Source: Muribaculaceae bacterium Isolate-110 (HZI) (GTDB taxonomy: Bacteria; Bacteroidota; Bacteroidia; Bacteroidales; Muribaculaceae). From it: 64,000 nucleotides of DNA. The stretch spans positions 293,780 through 357,779 of the forward strand of contig RIBL01000002.1 in the NCBI GenBank assembly GCA_003762875.1. Reading direction: 5' to 3'. The notes below the pieces were generated by a model, which was not told the origin of the DNA, ran no database searches, and was given only the letters and a program-made list of their open reading frames with translations. Position 1 is the first letter of the stretch. Each line of letters starts with the position of its first letter. Below are positions 44,666-53,202 of this stretch, in pieces. The position numbers and the translations under genes were made by a program.

Positions 44666-45526
44666 TTAGATGCCCTGGAGCTTGAACTGGATGGGGAGTG
44701 TGTACCACACGTTCACTGCGTGACCGTTCATCTTACCGGGGACAAACTTGGGAAGTGACTTAACCACGCGGACAGCCTCTTTGTCGAGGTCAGGGTCCTT
44801 ACCGCGGACAACTTTCACTTCGCCTACAGCACCTGTCTTGGTTACGACGAACTGTACAACCACACGACCCTGGATATTGTTTTCCTGAGCCATGGCCGGA
44901 TAGCGTATGTGCTCCGAAACATATTTGAGAAGTGCAGCCTCACCACCGGGGAACTGGGGCTTCTGCTCTACGACGTCAAATACGCGGTTGTCATCTACAG
45001 GTTCGGGCGACTTCTCTTCCACGATGATTTCCTCCTTGTGCTCACGGACCACATTAAGGTCGTCGGTACCCTTGTCAAAGTCAGTTGTACCTACGGCAGT
45101 CTCGGTGTCCTTAAGCTCATCCTGGCTCTTGATTTCATCCTGGACTTCTTCGTCACGGACGATCGCAAGCTCGGTAGCCTTCACAGTGTTGAGGATTTCT
45201 TCGGGGAGAGCCTCGGGCTGCTGCTCCTCAACGCGCTGCTGTTCGGGTTCATCCTCGGGTTCGGGTTCTTCCTGCTCTTCGGTCGAGTAGTCAATGAGAG
45301 CCTGCTCGATCTGGTCATCGGGACGGTCCTCAGCCTTCTGCATCACAGTGTTGGCGAGGAGCCCCAGAAGGGCCACTACAAGAAGTACGATAAGGATAAC
45401 GAGCATAGCGCGGTTGTGACGCTTGGCTGAGGCCTTACGGAGAGTATACGCTCCAAATTCTTTATTTTTTCCTTCAAATATAAGGTCAATCCATTCTGAT
45501 GATGAAAGATCTACATCTTTTGCCAT
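44666..45526 (-). CDS. tonB: TonB energy transducer
   Basis: A 286-residue TonB. WIDLIFEGKNKEFGAYTLRK is the usual N terminus of Bacteroidetes TonB, a single helix follows (AMLVILIVLLVVALLGLLAN), then an acidic Pro/Glu/Gln spacer (EEQEEPEPEDEPEQQ) and a TonB_C domain with PQFPGGEAALLKYVSEHIRYP and VVQFVVTKTGAVGEVKVVRG. It spans the periplasm and energises outer membrane receptors, such as that encoded at 60993-62858. Last of the exbB-exbD-exbD-tonB cluster. Confidence 0.94.
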   Translation of the reverse strand: MAKDVDLSSSEWIDLIFEGKNKEFGAYTLRKASAKRHNRAMLVILIVLLVVALLGLLANTVMQKAEDRPDDQIEQALIDYSTEEQEEPEPEDEPEQQRVEEQQPEALPEEILNTVKATELAIVRDEEVQDEIKSQDELKDTETAVGTTDFDKGTDDLNVVREHKEEIIVEEKSPEPVDDNRVFDVVEQKPQFPGGEAALLKYVSEHIRYPAMAQENNIQGRVVVQFVVTKTGAVGEVKVVRGKDPDLDKEAVRVVKSLPKFVPGKMNGHAVNVWYTLPIQFKLQGI

Positions 45527-45573
45527 ATTTCGTAAGAGATTTTTCGGGTTAATATATATCTGTCATCAACGGA

Positions 45574-46326
45574 TTAGTTCTTAGGATTCTTCTTAAGGTA
45601 GTCAAGAATCAGCACTGAGTCAGTCTTGTTGATGTTGTCAATCTGATAGCGAGATATCTGATTGATCTGCATCTCGTCAAGAGCTGAAATCAGGCTTTCC
45701 CAGGAAGCTTCGGGAGCGGCCTTGATAATGACCACAGGGCGGGTGAGCGTCGAGTCGTTACGGATCTGACGGGCGTGGGCCTGGTAGATAGAGTCGTTGG
45801 CAGCGGAATTGCCGGGGGCAAATTCCTTATTGCGCCAGCGCGCCTTCTCTACCTCGATCTTGTCAAGAACAAGTTTGTTGCGGTCATGAAGGATTTTACG
45901 GATACCCTGCTGGATTTTACCGTCATTGCCTATGAACTGCTCGGCTTTGAGCTTGTTGTTGTCGATGAGGCCGTCACCGTCGGTGTCGGCGATCTCGGGC
46001 ATACCTTCATAGAAATATACGGTGTTCATGGGACGTCCGGCGTCGTCTTTCTTGACTTCGCCATTGTCATTGCGGTCGGTCGTAAGGATGAGCGTGATTG
46101 CTTCAGATTCTTTAGCTTTGTTCATCTCCTGCTGTTCCACCTTTTCGTTCGAGGGGAGCGAAATGGTGAGTGTCTGAGACTTAATCATAGTGGTACAAAG
46201 CATGAAGAATGTAATCAGAAGCATGTTCATGTCCACCATGGGGGTGAAGTCCACATGGATCGACATTTTCTTCTGGGCGCCTTTTTTCTTTTTGCCGCCC
46301 TTGTCTGATTGTTCGATTTGTGCCAT
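45574..46326 (-). CDS. exbD: ExbD-like biopolymer transport protein (second)
   Basis: A 250-residue ExbD: basic N terminus, SIHVDFTPMVDMNMLLITFFMLCTTM with the ion-motive Asp in the single helix, and a periplasmic domain with a long insertion (about residues 60-170), which makes it larger than proteobacterial ExbD. It starts 7 bases after the first exbD. Together with ExbB it converts the ion gradient into TonB motion. Confidence 0.9.
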   Translation of the reverse strand: MAQIEQSDKGGKKKKGAQKKMSIHVDFTPMVDMNMLLITFFMLCTTMIKSQTLTISLPSNEKVEQQEMNKAKESEAITLILTTDRNDNGEVKKDDAGRPMNTVYFYEGMPEIADTDGDGLIDNNKLKAEQFIGNDGKIQQGIRKILHDRNKLVLDKIEVEKARWRNKEFAPGNSAANDSIYQAHARQIRNDSTLTRPVVIIKAAPEASWESLISALDEMQINQISRYQIDNINKTDSVLILDYLKKNPKN

Positions 46327-46333
46327 GGTGTGA

Positions 46334-47050
46334 TTATTCTTGCTCAGTTTTTAATGCGGTCATGATGCTGAAGCGGTTCATCTTGAGCGACTGAAGGTTG
46401 TCAAGGACATCATGAACTACGTCATAGGGGGTGTCCTTGTCGGCCTTTACGGCGATACCTTCGCCCTTCTTCATTGCTTTCTGAAGGTTGTCATTGCCAG
46501 AGTTATAGATGGCGCGCATCCAGATTTGGAACTCGTTAAGGTGCTCCATGTCCTTGTTTTCAGCGATGGGTATACCCACGCCTTTCTGGGTCAGGTCAGC
46601 GATATACTTGTCCTGATCGGCCTGAGACATGGCGAGGAACTGGTGAAGGACTTGGAAAGGTACTCCAAACATATTGATTTTGGAGAAAGCCTCACGATCC
46701 TGTGCTGTAAGCTGAATAGCCTTTGAGGGATTCTGCTTGTTATAGAGCGTTACTGCTTCATCGAGGATGGTCTTGCGAAGAGCCTCGGTTCCCCATGTGT
46801 CTTTGGTTTCGGCATCAGCGTCACCGGCAATGGAGATGAAGACTTTTCCTTCGGGGCTCACGAGTATCGACGCCAGGTTGGCGGTCGGCACTTTCTGCTC
46901 CGACACAGAAGAAGGCGTCAGTACGGTGACGGGTTCTTTCTGAAGGAAGGTCGATGTCAACATGAAGAAAGTAAGCAAGAGCACAGTCACGTCGCTCATC
47001 GCGGTCATGTCGATGAGGGTGCTTTTTCTCTTAATTTTTACTTTTCCCAT
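46334..47050 (-). CDS. exbD: ExbD-like biopolymer transport protein (first)
   Basis: A 238-residue ExbD paralogue with KSTLIDMTAMSDVTVLLLTFFMLTSTF, where the Asp in the helix is the likely ion-binding residue. The long periplasmic part is again a Bacteroidetes trait. Two different ExbD proteins may form a heterodimer in the ExbB pore (inference). Confidence 0.9.
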   Translation of the reverse strand: MGKVKIKRKSTLIDMTAMSDVTVLLLTFFMLTSTFLQKEPVTVLTPSSVSEQKVPTANLASILVSPEGKVFISIAGDADAETKDTWGTEALRKTILDEAVTLYNKQNPSKAIQLTAQDREAFSKINMFGVPFQVLHQFLAMSQADQDKYIADLTQKGVGIPIAENKDMEHLNEFQIWMRAIYNSGNDNLQKAMKKGEGIAVKADKDTPYDVVHDVLDNLQSLKMNRFSIMTALKTEQE

Positions 47051-47120
47051 ATTACGTTATCGGTTGAAGAGTGTTTTTGGTGTTATTTAAGAATTATCTT
47101 CTTGATAATGTAATGTGGAA

Positions 47121-47939
47121 TTAGTGTGTAGCGGCAAATGTCTGCACGATTGAGAAGCCGATCTCGTCAATAGCGTAGGTCAGGTTGTCAATCTTGTTTG
47201 TGTAGAAGTTGTAAGAGATTACAGCGAATGCACCGGTTGCGATACCGAAGGCGGTGTTGATAAGAGCCTCAGAGATACCGGTAGAGAGCTCAGTTGAGTC
47301 AGGTGCACCTGAAGCGGCGAGAGCCTGGAACGATTTGATCATACCGATTACAGTACCGAGAAGACCAACGAGAGTACCGAGAGTTGTGAGGGTAGCTACG
47401 ATGGGGAGGTTCTGCTGAAGAGCGGGCATCTCAAGTGCGGTAGCTTCCTCTACAGTCTTCTGGAGGTTGGTGATCTTCTGCTCTTTGGTGAGAACAGTGT
47501 TCTTGTCCATTTCCTCATATGAATTGAGAGCTGCGGCTACGATAGCGGCTACTGACCCCTTCTGGTTCTTGCAGAGATTCTTGGCGGCCTGGATGTCATT
47601 GGCAGCGAGAGCCTTCTTTACACCGGCTACAAACTTCTCGATTGAGCCTTTGCCCTTAGCTGAAGAGAGGGCGATCCAACGCTCTACAGAGAGAACGATT
47701 ACGGTAAGGAAGAGGGTCTGGAGGATAGGTACGATAAATCCGCCCTTGTAGATGGTGCCCCAGAGGTCGATGGGGTGGCCTTCCTCAAAGTGCGACTCGT
47801 GGCCGAACCAGAACATGAAAAGGAGTACTGCTACTACGAAGCATGCGAGGATAACCAGGAATGCATTCTTGATACCGGCAACATTGCTGCCTTCTTTTTT
47901 TGCAGCCTGCTTGGCTACGGTGGGCTTTTGAGCTTCCAT
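47121..47939 (-). CDS. exbB: MotA/TolQ/ExbB proton channel family protein
   Basis: A 272-residue ExbB with an extended N terminus, helix (NAFLVILACFVVAVLLFMFWFG), a second helix and cytoplasmic loop, then the conserved pore helices with PIVATLTTLGTLVGLLGTVIGMIKSFQALA and ALINTAFGIATGAFAVISYNFYTNKID. It is the stator pore for ExbD and TonB. First gene of its cluster, behind a leader of about 290 bases. Confidence 0.93.
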   Translation of the reverse strand: MEAQKPTVAKQAAKKEGSNVAGIKNAFLVILACFVVAVLLFMFWFGHESHFEEGHPIDLWGTIYKGGFIVPILQTLFLTVIVLSVERWIALSSAKGKGSIEKFVAGVKKALAANDIQAAKNLCKNQKGSVAAIVAAALNSYEEMDKNTVLTKEQKITNLQKTVEEATALEMPALQQNLPIVATLTTLGTLVGLLGTVIGMIKSFQALAASGAPDSTELSTGISEALINTAFGIATGAFAVISYNFYTNKIDNLTYAIDEIGFSIVQTFAATH

Positions 47940-48226
47940 AATTTGTTTTAACTGTTTTTGTTTTGGTTTATTAGTTTGATGTTATTAGTTTTGATGATTT
48001 CGTCTTGGACATTGCCTTTCCACACTGCTGACGCTATCGAGCAATACGACAAAGCCACGGCCGGGATGTGGTTGGTGGCGCGGCCGCGATTGTTGACTCG
48101 GACGTAATGGGGGCCATGTGTGCGGTGTGGGTGGCAGTCAATTTAAGGATTAGATATTGATAGTTTAAAAAATTGATTACACTGTCGCTGCATGCTCGCA
48201 ATCGGGCGTAGCAGAGAAACGATATG
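47940..48226 (-). promoter_or_regulatory. Long untranslated leader of exbB
   Basis: Between the exbB start and the promoter at 48227-48259 lie about 290 bases without a credible ORF. The middle part (about 48030-48140) is GC-rich and the ends AT-rich, so it could fold. No known riboswitch class is recognised. Confidence 0.4.
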
Positions 48227-48259
48227 CAAATTTAAAATGAAATTTCCGTGTATGCAAAC
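48227..48259 (-). promoter_or_regulatory. Promoter of the exbB-tonB cluster
   Basis: On the minus strand TTTG (48256-48259) and TAAATTTG (48227-48234) are separated by 21 bases, an excellent Bacteroidetes promoter. Confidence 0.6.
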
Positions 48260-48383
48260 GTTTTATCCGTTTTTTTAGGCACGTAGCATTTATTTTTACC
48301 AGTAAAAGGCAAGGATGTATCATTTTGACTCATTTTTCGCGTTTTTCACTTAAGAAATGAAAAAATATTTAAAATTAATTTAT

Positions 48384-48391
48384 TACCTTTG
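48384..48391 (+). promoter_or_regulatory. -7 box (TACCTTTG) upstream of nqrA
   Basis: TACCTTTG fits TAnnTTTG, about 146 bases before nqrA. The 260-300 bases between this and the exbB promoter are AT-rich and hold nothing else I can name; an RprY site could lie here but I know no consensus. Confidence 0.45.
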
Positions 48392-48536
48392 CCACTTCTA
48401 AGGTAAAGATTAAGTAAAGTTCGTCCATGTCTTGTTTGGTAAATTCACAGCTATATGCCCTAAGCCGGCAATATTATAGGATGAGCTGACATCTGACAAC
48501 ATCTGACGGTACAAAAATTTTTTATTATTTAAATAA

Positions 48537-49877
48537 ATGAGAAGGACAATCAACCTCAAGAAAGGACTCAACATGCGTCTTGAGGGCTCGCTCGGCGACA
48601 CTGCTGTCACCGAGACAATCATGCCCGACAGGATAGCCATAGTCCCTGACGATTTCCCCGGTTTCCTCCCCAAGCTCGATGTCAAGGAGGGCGACGAGGT
48701 GAGCCTCGGCACCCCCCTTATGCACGACAAGAATGACACTGCCATATGTCTCGTCACTCCGGTGACCGGCATTGTCGAGAGCATTGTCAGAGGGCCGCGC
48801 CGCAAGATTGAACGTGTAGTCATCAAAACCTCACCCCAAGCAGCTGTCCCCCACCCCGCTCCGGTCACCGACCGCTCGGAAGAGTCAGTGCGCTCCGCAC
48901 TCAAAGCCTCGGGACTCTGGGCCATGATGCGTCGCCGCCCCTACGACATCATTCCGCAGCCGTCCGACACTCCGCGCGACATCTTCGTCACCGCCATGGA
49001 CACCGCTCCGCTTGCCCTTAATCTCGAGCAGATGGTCAGCGGAATGGAGGCTTACATCACCGCCGGAGTCGAGGCTCTCGGCTCGCTCACCAAGGGTAAT
49101 ATATATATATGTGTAGCCAAGGGGAGCGGGATGCCCGACATCAAGGGAGCCGAGATAGTCGAGCTGCCAATGCTCCACCCCGCCGGCAACACAGGTGTGC
49201 AGATAGCCAACATCGCCCCCGTCAACAAAGGCGAGACCGTGTGGACGCTCGACATCGTGACCCTTGCCCGGATTGGCCGTCTCATGAGCGATGGCCGGGT
49301 GGACTATAGCGTGAAAGTAGCCGTGACAGGCAGCGAGGTACAAAATCCCCGTGTGGTGAGCACACTGCCGGGCGCACCGCTCGAAAGTCTGCTCAAAGGC
49401 AATGTCAAAGCCGACGGACGCAATCACCGCATCATCTCGGGCAACGTGCTCACAGGCACCCCCGAAGGCACGGACGGCTATCTGCGTTACCCCTACCGTC
49501 AGGTGACGGTAATCCCCGAGGGCGACGATGCCGACGAGTTTATGGGCTGGGCTTCTCTGAGCCCCTCCAAGATGAGCGAGAGCCGCTCGTTTCTCGGACG
49601 TTTCCTTGGCCGACGCTTCAATCCAGATGCACGCCTCCAGGGCGGACGCCGAGCCATGATCATGTCGGGCATCTATGACGACTATGTGCCCATGGACATC
49701 GTGCCCGAATATCTTATCAAAGCCATCCTTGCCCGCGACATCGACCGCATGGAGGCTCTCGGCATCTATGAAGTGGCCCCCGAGGACTTCGCCCTTGCCG
49801 AATATGCCGACCCATCGAAGCTCGAGCTCCAGCGCATAGTGCGTGAAGGTCTCGACTACATGCGCAGCGAAGTATAG
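48537..49877 (+). CDS. nqrA: Na+-translocating NADH:quinone reductase subunit A
   Basis: A 446-residue NqrA: TINLKKGLNMRLEG and the lipoyl-like PKLDVKEGDEVSLGTPL at the N terminus, VTPVTGIVESIVRGPRRK, then FVTAMDTAPLALN and the C-terminal domain with GGRRAMIMSGIYDDYVPMDI. It is the cytoplasmic, quinone-proximal subunit of the six-subunit sodium pump. First gene of nqrABCDEF. Confidence 0.94.
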   Translation: MRRTINLKKGLNMRLEGSLGDTAVTETIMPDRIAIVPDDFPGFLPKLDVKEGDEVSLGTPLMHDKNDTAICLVTPVTGIVESIVRGPRRKIERVVIKTSPQAAVPHPAPVTDRSEESVRSALKASGLWAMMRRRPYDIIPQPSDTPRDIFVTAMDTAPLALNLEQMVSGMEAYITAGVEALGSLTKGNIYICVAKGSGMPDIKGAEIVELPMLHPAGNTGVQIANIAPVNKGETVWTLDIVTLARIGRLMSDGRVDYSVKVAVTGSEVQNPRVVSTLPGAPLESLLKGNVKADGRNHRIISGNVLTGTPEGTDGYLRYPYRQVTVIPEGDDADEFMGWASLSPSKMSESRSFLGRFLGRRFNPDARLQGGRRAMIMSGIYDDYVPMDIVPEYLIKAILARDIDRMEALGIYEVAPEDFALAEYADPSKLELQRIVREGLDYMRSEV

Positions 49878-49909
49878 CTTTATAACCCCACATCAACCAC
49901 CAGTTTAAA

Positions 49910-51118
49910 ATGAAAGTTTTAAGAAATTATCTTAACCGCATAAAGCCCAACTTTGAGCCCGGGGGCAAGCTGCAAAGCATGCAAAGCGTCTTTGACGGCT
50001 TCGAGACTTTTCTCTATACCCCCAACACCACATCGCGTGCCGGAGCGGTCAATGTGCATGACAGTCTCGACTCCAAGCGCATAATGATTATCGTGGTGCT
50101 CGCCCTGATGCCGTGTCTGCTATTTGGCATGTACAACACCGGCTATCAGAACTGGCTCGCCGCCGGAGCCACCGAGTTTCCATTCTGGGAGCTCATGGCC
50201 TATGGATTTCTGGCCGTCCTGCCCCGCATCCTCGTAGCCTATGTAGTAGGTCTCGGCATAGAGTTTGCCGTAGCCCAGTATCGCCACGAGGAGATACAGG
50301 AGGGCTTTCTCGTCACTGGCATCCTCATCCCCCTCATCTGTCCCGTCGAGACCCCGCTGTGGATGCTAGCCGTAGCCACCGCCTTCTCGGTGATATTTGT
50401 CAAGGAAGTGTTTGGAGGCACAGGCTACAACGTGTTTAACGTCGCACTCGTCACACGCGCCTTTCTCTTCTTCGCCTATCCGGCCCAGATGAGCGGTGAC
50501 AAAGTGTTTGTAAGCACCGGTTCCATCCTCGGTCTCGGCCACGACCTGCCCGACGGATTCACAGGAGCCACCCCCCTCGGCCAGATAGCATCCTTTGCCG
50601 GCGACAAACTCGAACTGCTCAATCTGCGCGGCGACGTCATCTCGGCATGGGACGCCTTCATAGGACTCATCCCCGGCTCCTTTGGCGAGACATCCACACT
50701 GTGTATACTCATCGGAGCGGCCCTGCTCCTCTTCACAGGCATAGCCTCGTGGCGCATCATGCTCAGCGTAATCATCGGCGGACTGCTGATGGGATGGATA
50801 GCCAACCTGTTTCAGACACCGACCTATCCGGCCTCGTTCCTCTCGCCGGTCGACCAGTTGCTCTACGGAGGTTTTGCCTTCGCGGCAGTCTTCATGGCCA
50901 CCGACCCGGTGACAGCCGCACGCACCGGCACAGGCAAATACATCTACGGTCTGCTCGTAGGCATAGTCGCAGTACTCATACGCACCTACAACAACGGTTA
51001 TCCCGAGGGAGCCATGCTCGCCGTGCTTCTGGCCAACGCCCTCGCGCCGCTCATCGACTATTGTGTGGTTCAGACCAACGTATCGCGCCGCATGCGCCGT
51101 CTCAAGACCAGAGCCTAA
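49910..51118 (+). CDS. nqrB: Na+-NQR subunit B
   Basis: A 402-residue membrane subunit with about ten helices, related to RnfD. The covalent FMN site is Thr221 in FTGATPLGQ; riboflavin and FMN in this subunit take part in electron transfer across the membrane. KVFGGTGYNVFNVALVTRAFLFFAYP-like sequence and ATDPVTAARTGTGKYIYG are also characteristic. Confidence 0.95.
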   Translation: MKVLRNYLNRIKPNFEPGGKLQSMQSVFDGFETFLYTPNTTSRAGAVNVHDSLDSKRIMIIVVLALMPCLLFGMYNTGYQNWLAAGATEFPFWELMAYGFLAVLPRILVAYVVGLGIEFAVAQYRHEEIQEGFLVTGILIPLICPVETPLWMLAVATAFSVIFVKEVFGGTGYNVFNVALVTRAFLFFAYPAQMSGDKVFVSTGSILGLGHDLPDGFTGATPLGQIASFAGDKLELLNLRGDVISAWDAFIGLIPGSFGETSTLCILIGAALLLFTGIASWRIMLSVIIGGLLMGWIANLFQTPTYPASFLSPVDQLLYGGFAFAAVFMATDPVTAARTGTGKYIYGLLVGIVAVLIRTYNNGYPEGAMLAVLLANALAPLIDYCVVQTNVSRRMRRLKTRA

Positions 51119-51144
51119 TTTAATGTGCATTACTTTCAACGAAT

Positions 51145-51861
51145 ATGAATAAGCAAAGCAATACATACACTATCATCTACATCATCGTGCTCGTAGTGCT
51201 CGTAGGCACGGCTCTGGCAGCGACATCGCTCGCGCTCAAGGACCGTCAGCAGGAGAATATCGATGCCGACAAGATGAATCAGATACTTGCCGCCGCCCTC
51301 ATCACTCCGGCCGACGGACAGACGGTGAGCGACTTCAACACCTACATCACCGACCAGTATGTGGTCGATGCAGCCGGACAGCGCATCGACGGCGTGAAGG
51401 CGTTTGACGTCAATGTAGCCAACCAGAGCAAACTACCGGCCGACCGCCGCGAGCTCCCCGTCTATGTATGCACCACAGCCGACGGCGCAAAAAAATACAT
51501 ACTCCCCGTCTACGGTGCCGGCCTCTGGGGCCCAATCTGGGGATATGTGGCTTTTGACGCCAACGGCTCTACAATCTACGGTGCATACTTCGCCCATCAG
51601 GGCGAGACTCCCGGACTCGGAGCCGAAATCGAAAAACCGGCTTTCAGCGACCAGTTCAAGGGCAAAAACGTAATCAAGGACGGACGCTTCCGCCCCATAG
51701 CCGTAGTAAAGGCCGGCCAGCAGCCTCTCGACGGCGAGGATTATGTGGACGGCATCTCGGGCGGCACCATCACCTCCAAAGGGGTCGGCTCGATGCTCGA
51801 CAACTGTCTGGTGCCCTACCGCAAGTTTCTACAATCTCTTTCCGAGACCACCGATCTCTAA
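51145..51861 (+). CDS. nqrC: Na+-NQR subunit C
   Basis: A 238-residue subunit with one N-terminal helix (TIIYIIVLVVLVGTALAATSLAL) and a periplasmic FMN-binding domain. The flavinylation motif is SGGTIT (Thr208), with GAYFAHQGETPGLGAEIEKP upstream. It receives electrons from the 2Fe-2S centre across the membrane. Confidence 0.94.
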   Translation: MNKQSNTYTIIYIIVLVVLVGTALAATSLALKDRQQENIDADKMNQILAAALITPADGQTVSDFNTYITDQYVVDAAGQRIDGVKAFDVNVANQSKLPADRRELPVYVCTTADGAKKYILPVYGAGLWGPIWGYVAFDANGSTIYGAYFAHQGETPGLGAEIEKPAFSDQFKGKNVIKDGRFRPIAVVKAGQQPLDGEDYVDGISGGTITSKGVGSMLDNCLVPYRKFLQSLSETTDL

Positions 51862-51888
51862 AACTGACACGATTCAAATCCATAACTT

Positions 51889-52515
51889 ATGGCTGAAAAA
51901 ATCAAGAATACCGACGTGCTCTTCAATCCCCTCTCGAAGAACAATCCCGTCGTTGTGCAGGTGCTCGGCATCTGCTCGGTACTTGCCGTCACCGCCAAAC
52001 TCGAGCCCGCCATCGTGATGGGCATCTCGGTTATAGCCGTGCTGGCCTTTGCCAACGTGATAATATCGCTCATACGCAACACCATCCCCACCAATATCCG
52101 CATCATTGTGCAGCTTGTGGTGGTGGCCGGTCTGGTGGTAATCGTCGACCAGGTGCTCAAAGCCTATGCCTACGACGCCTCCAAGCAGCTGTCGGTGTTT
52201 ATCGGACTCATCATAACCAACTGTATACTCATGGGCCGTCTCGAGGCCTTCGCCATGGGCAACAAGCCCTGGCCCGCATTTCTCGACGGCGTGGGCAACG
52301 GTCTGGGCTATGCGATAATACTCGTCATCGTTGGATTCTTCCGCGAGCTCCTCGGCTCCGGCACTCTGCTCGGCTTTCAGGTCATACCCCAGTGGTGCTA
52401 TGACAACGGATATGTCAACAACGGTCTCATGATACTCCCCCCCATGGCCCTCATCGTCGTGGCGTGCATCATCTGGGTGCAGAGAAGCATCAACAAAGAC
52501 CTCCAGGAAGATTAA
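51889..52515 (+). CDS. nqrD: Na+-NQR subunit D
   Basis: A 208-residue protein with six helices of the RnfE/NqrD family: NPVVVQVLGICSVLAVT, ITNCILMGRLEAFAMGNKPWPAFLDG and GNGLGYAIILVIVGFFREL. NqrD and NqrE together carry an intramembrane iron centre through conserved Cys residues, such as that in ITNCILMGR. Confidence 0.94.
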   Translation: MAEKIKNTDVLFNPLSKNNPVVVQVLGICSVLAVTAKLEPAIVMGISVIAVLAFANVIISLIRNTIPTNIRIIVQLVVVAGLVVIVDQVLKAYAYDASKQLSVFIGLIITNCILMGRLEAFAMGNKPWPAFLDGVGNGLGYAIILVIVGFFRELLGSGTLLGFQVIPQWCYDNGYVNNGLMILPPMALIVVACIIWVQRSINKDLQED

Positions 52516-52533
52516 CCCTAAACAAACGACAGT

Positions 52534-53151
52534 ATGGAAAATCTCAACATATTCATCAGGTCGATATTTATCGACAATATGATTTTCGCCTACTTCCTGG
52601 GCATGTGCTCCTTCATAGCCGTGTCCAAGAACGTTAAGACGGCCTTTGGACTCGGCATTGCCGTGACATTCATGCTGGTGGTGACCCTTCCGGTCAACTA
52701 TCTGCTTGAAAACTATGTGTTGCGTCCCGGTGCGCTCGCATGGCTTGGCCCAGAGTTTGCCGCCGTCGACCTCAGCTTTCTCTCGCTCATAATGTTTATC
52801 GCCGTGATTGCCTCCATGACGCAGCTCGTCGAGATGGCTGTCGAGAAGTTCAGTCCCTCGCTCTACTCTTCGCTCGGCATCTTCCTGCCGCTCATCGCCG
52901 TAAACTGTGCTATCCTCGGAGGCTCGCTCTTCATGCAGCAGCGTGACTTCCCGAGCATCTGGACAGCAGTGTGCGCGGGCGGCGGATGGGGTCTCGGATG
53001 GCTCCTTGCCATCACGGCAATCGCCGCCATACGCGAGCGTCTGGCCGAATACTCCAACATCCCGCGACCGCTGCGCGGTGTCGGCATCACCTTCATCCTC
53101 ACAGCCCTGATGGGTATAGCATTCATGAGCTTCCTCGGCATCAAAATCTGA
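52534..53151 (+). CDS. nqrE: Na+-NQR subunit E
   Basis: A 205-residue protein with six helices of the RnfA/NqrE family: IFIDNMIFAYFLGMCSFIAVSKN and AVNCAILGGSLFMQQRDF with the conserved Cys, paired with NqrD in inverted topology. It starts 18 bases after nqrD. Confidence 0.95.
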   Translation: MENLNIFIRSIFIDNMIFAYFLGMCSFIAVSKNVKTAFGLGIAVTFMLVVTLPVNYLLENYVLRPGALAWLGPEFAAVDLSFLSLIMFIAVIASMTQLVEMAVEKFSPSLYSSLGIFLPLIAVNCAILGGSLFMQQRDFPSIWTAVCAGGGWGLGWLLAITAIAAIRERLAEYSNIPRPLRGVGITFILTALMGIAFMSFLGIKI

Positions 53152-53202
53152 CCGCGCCGGCCGGAGTTATTACATAATTTATAAAATATTTCACAACAAC
53201 TC

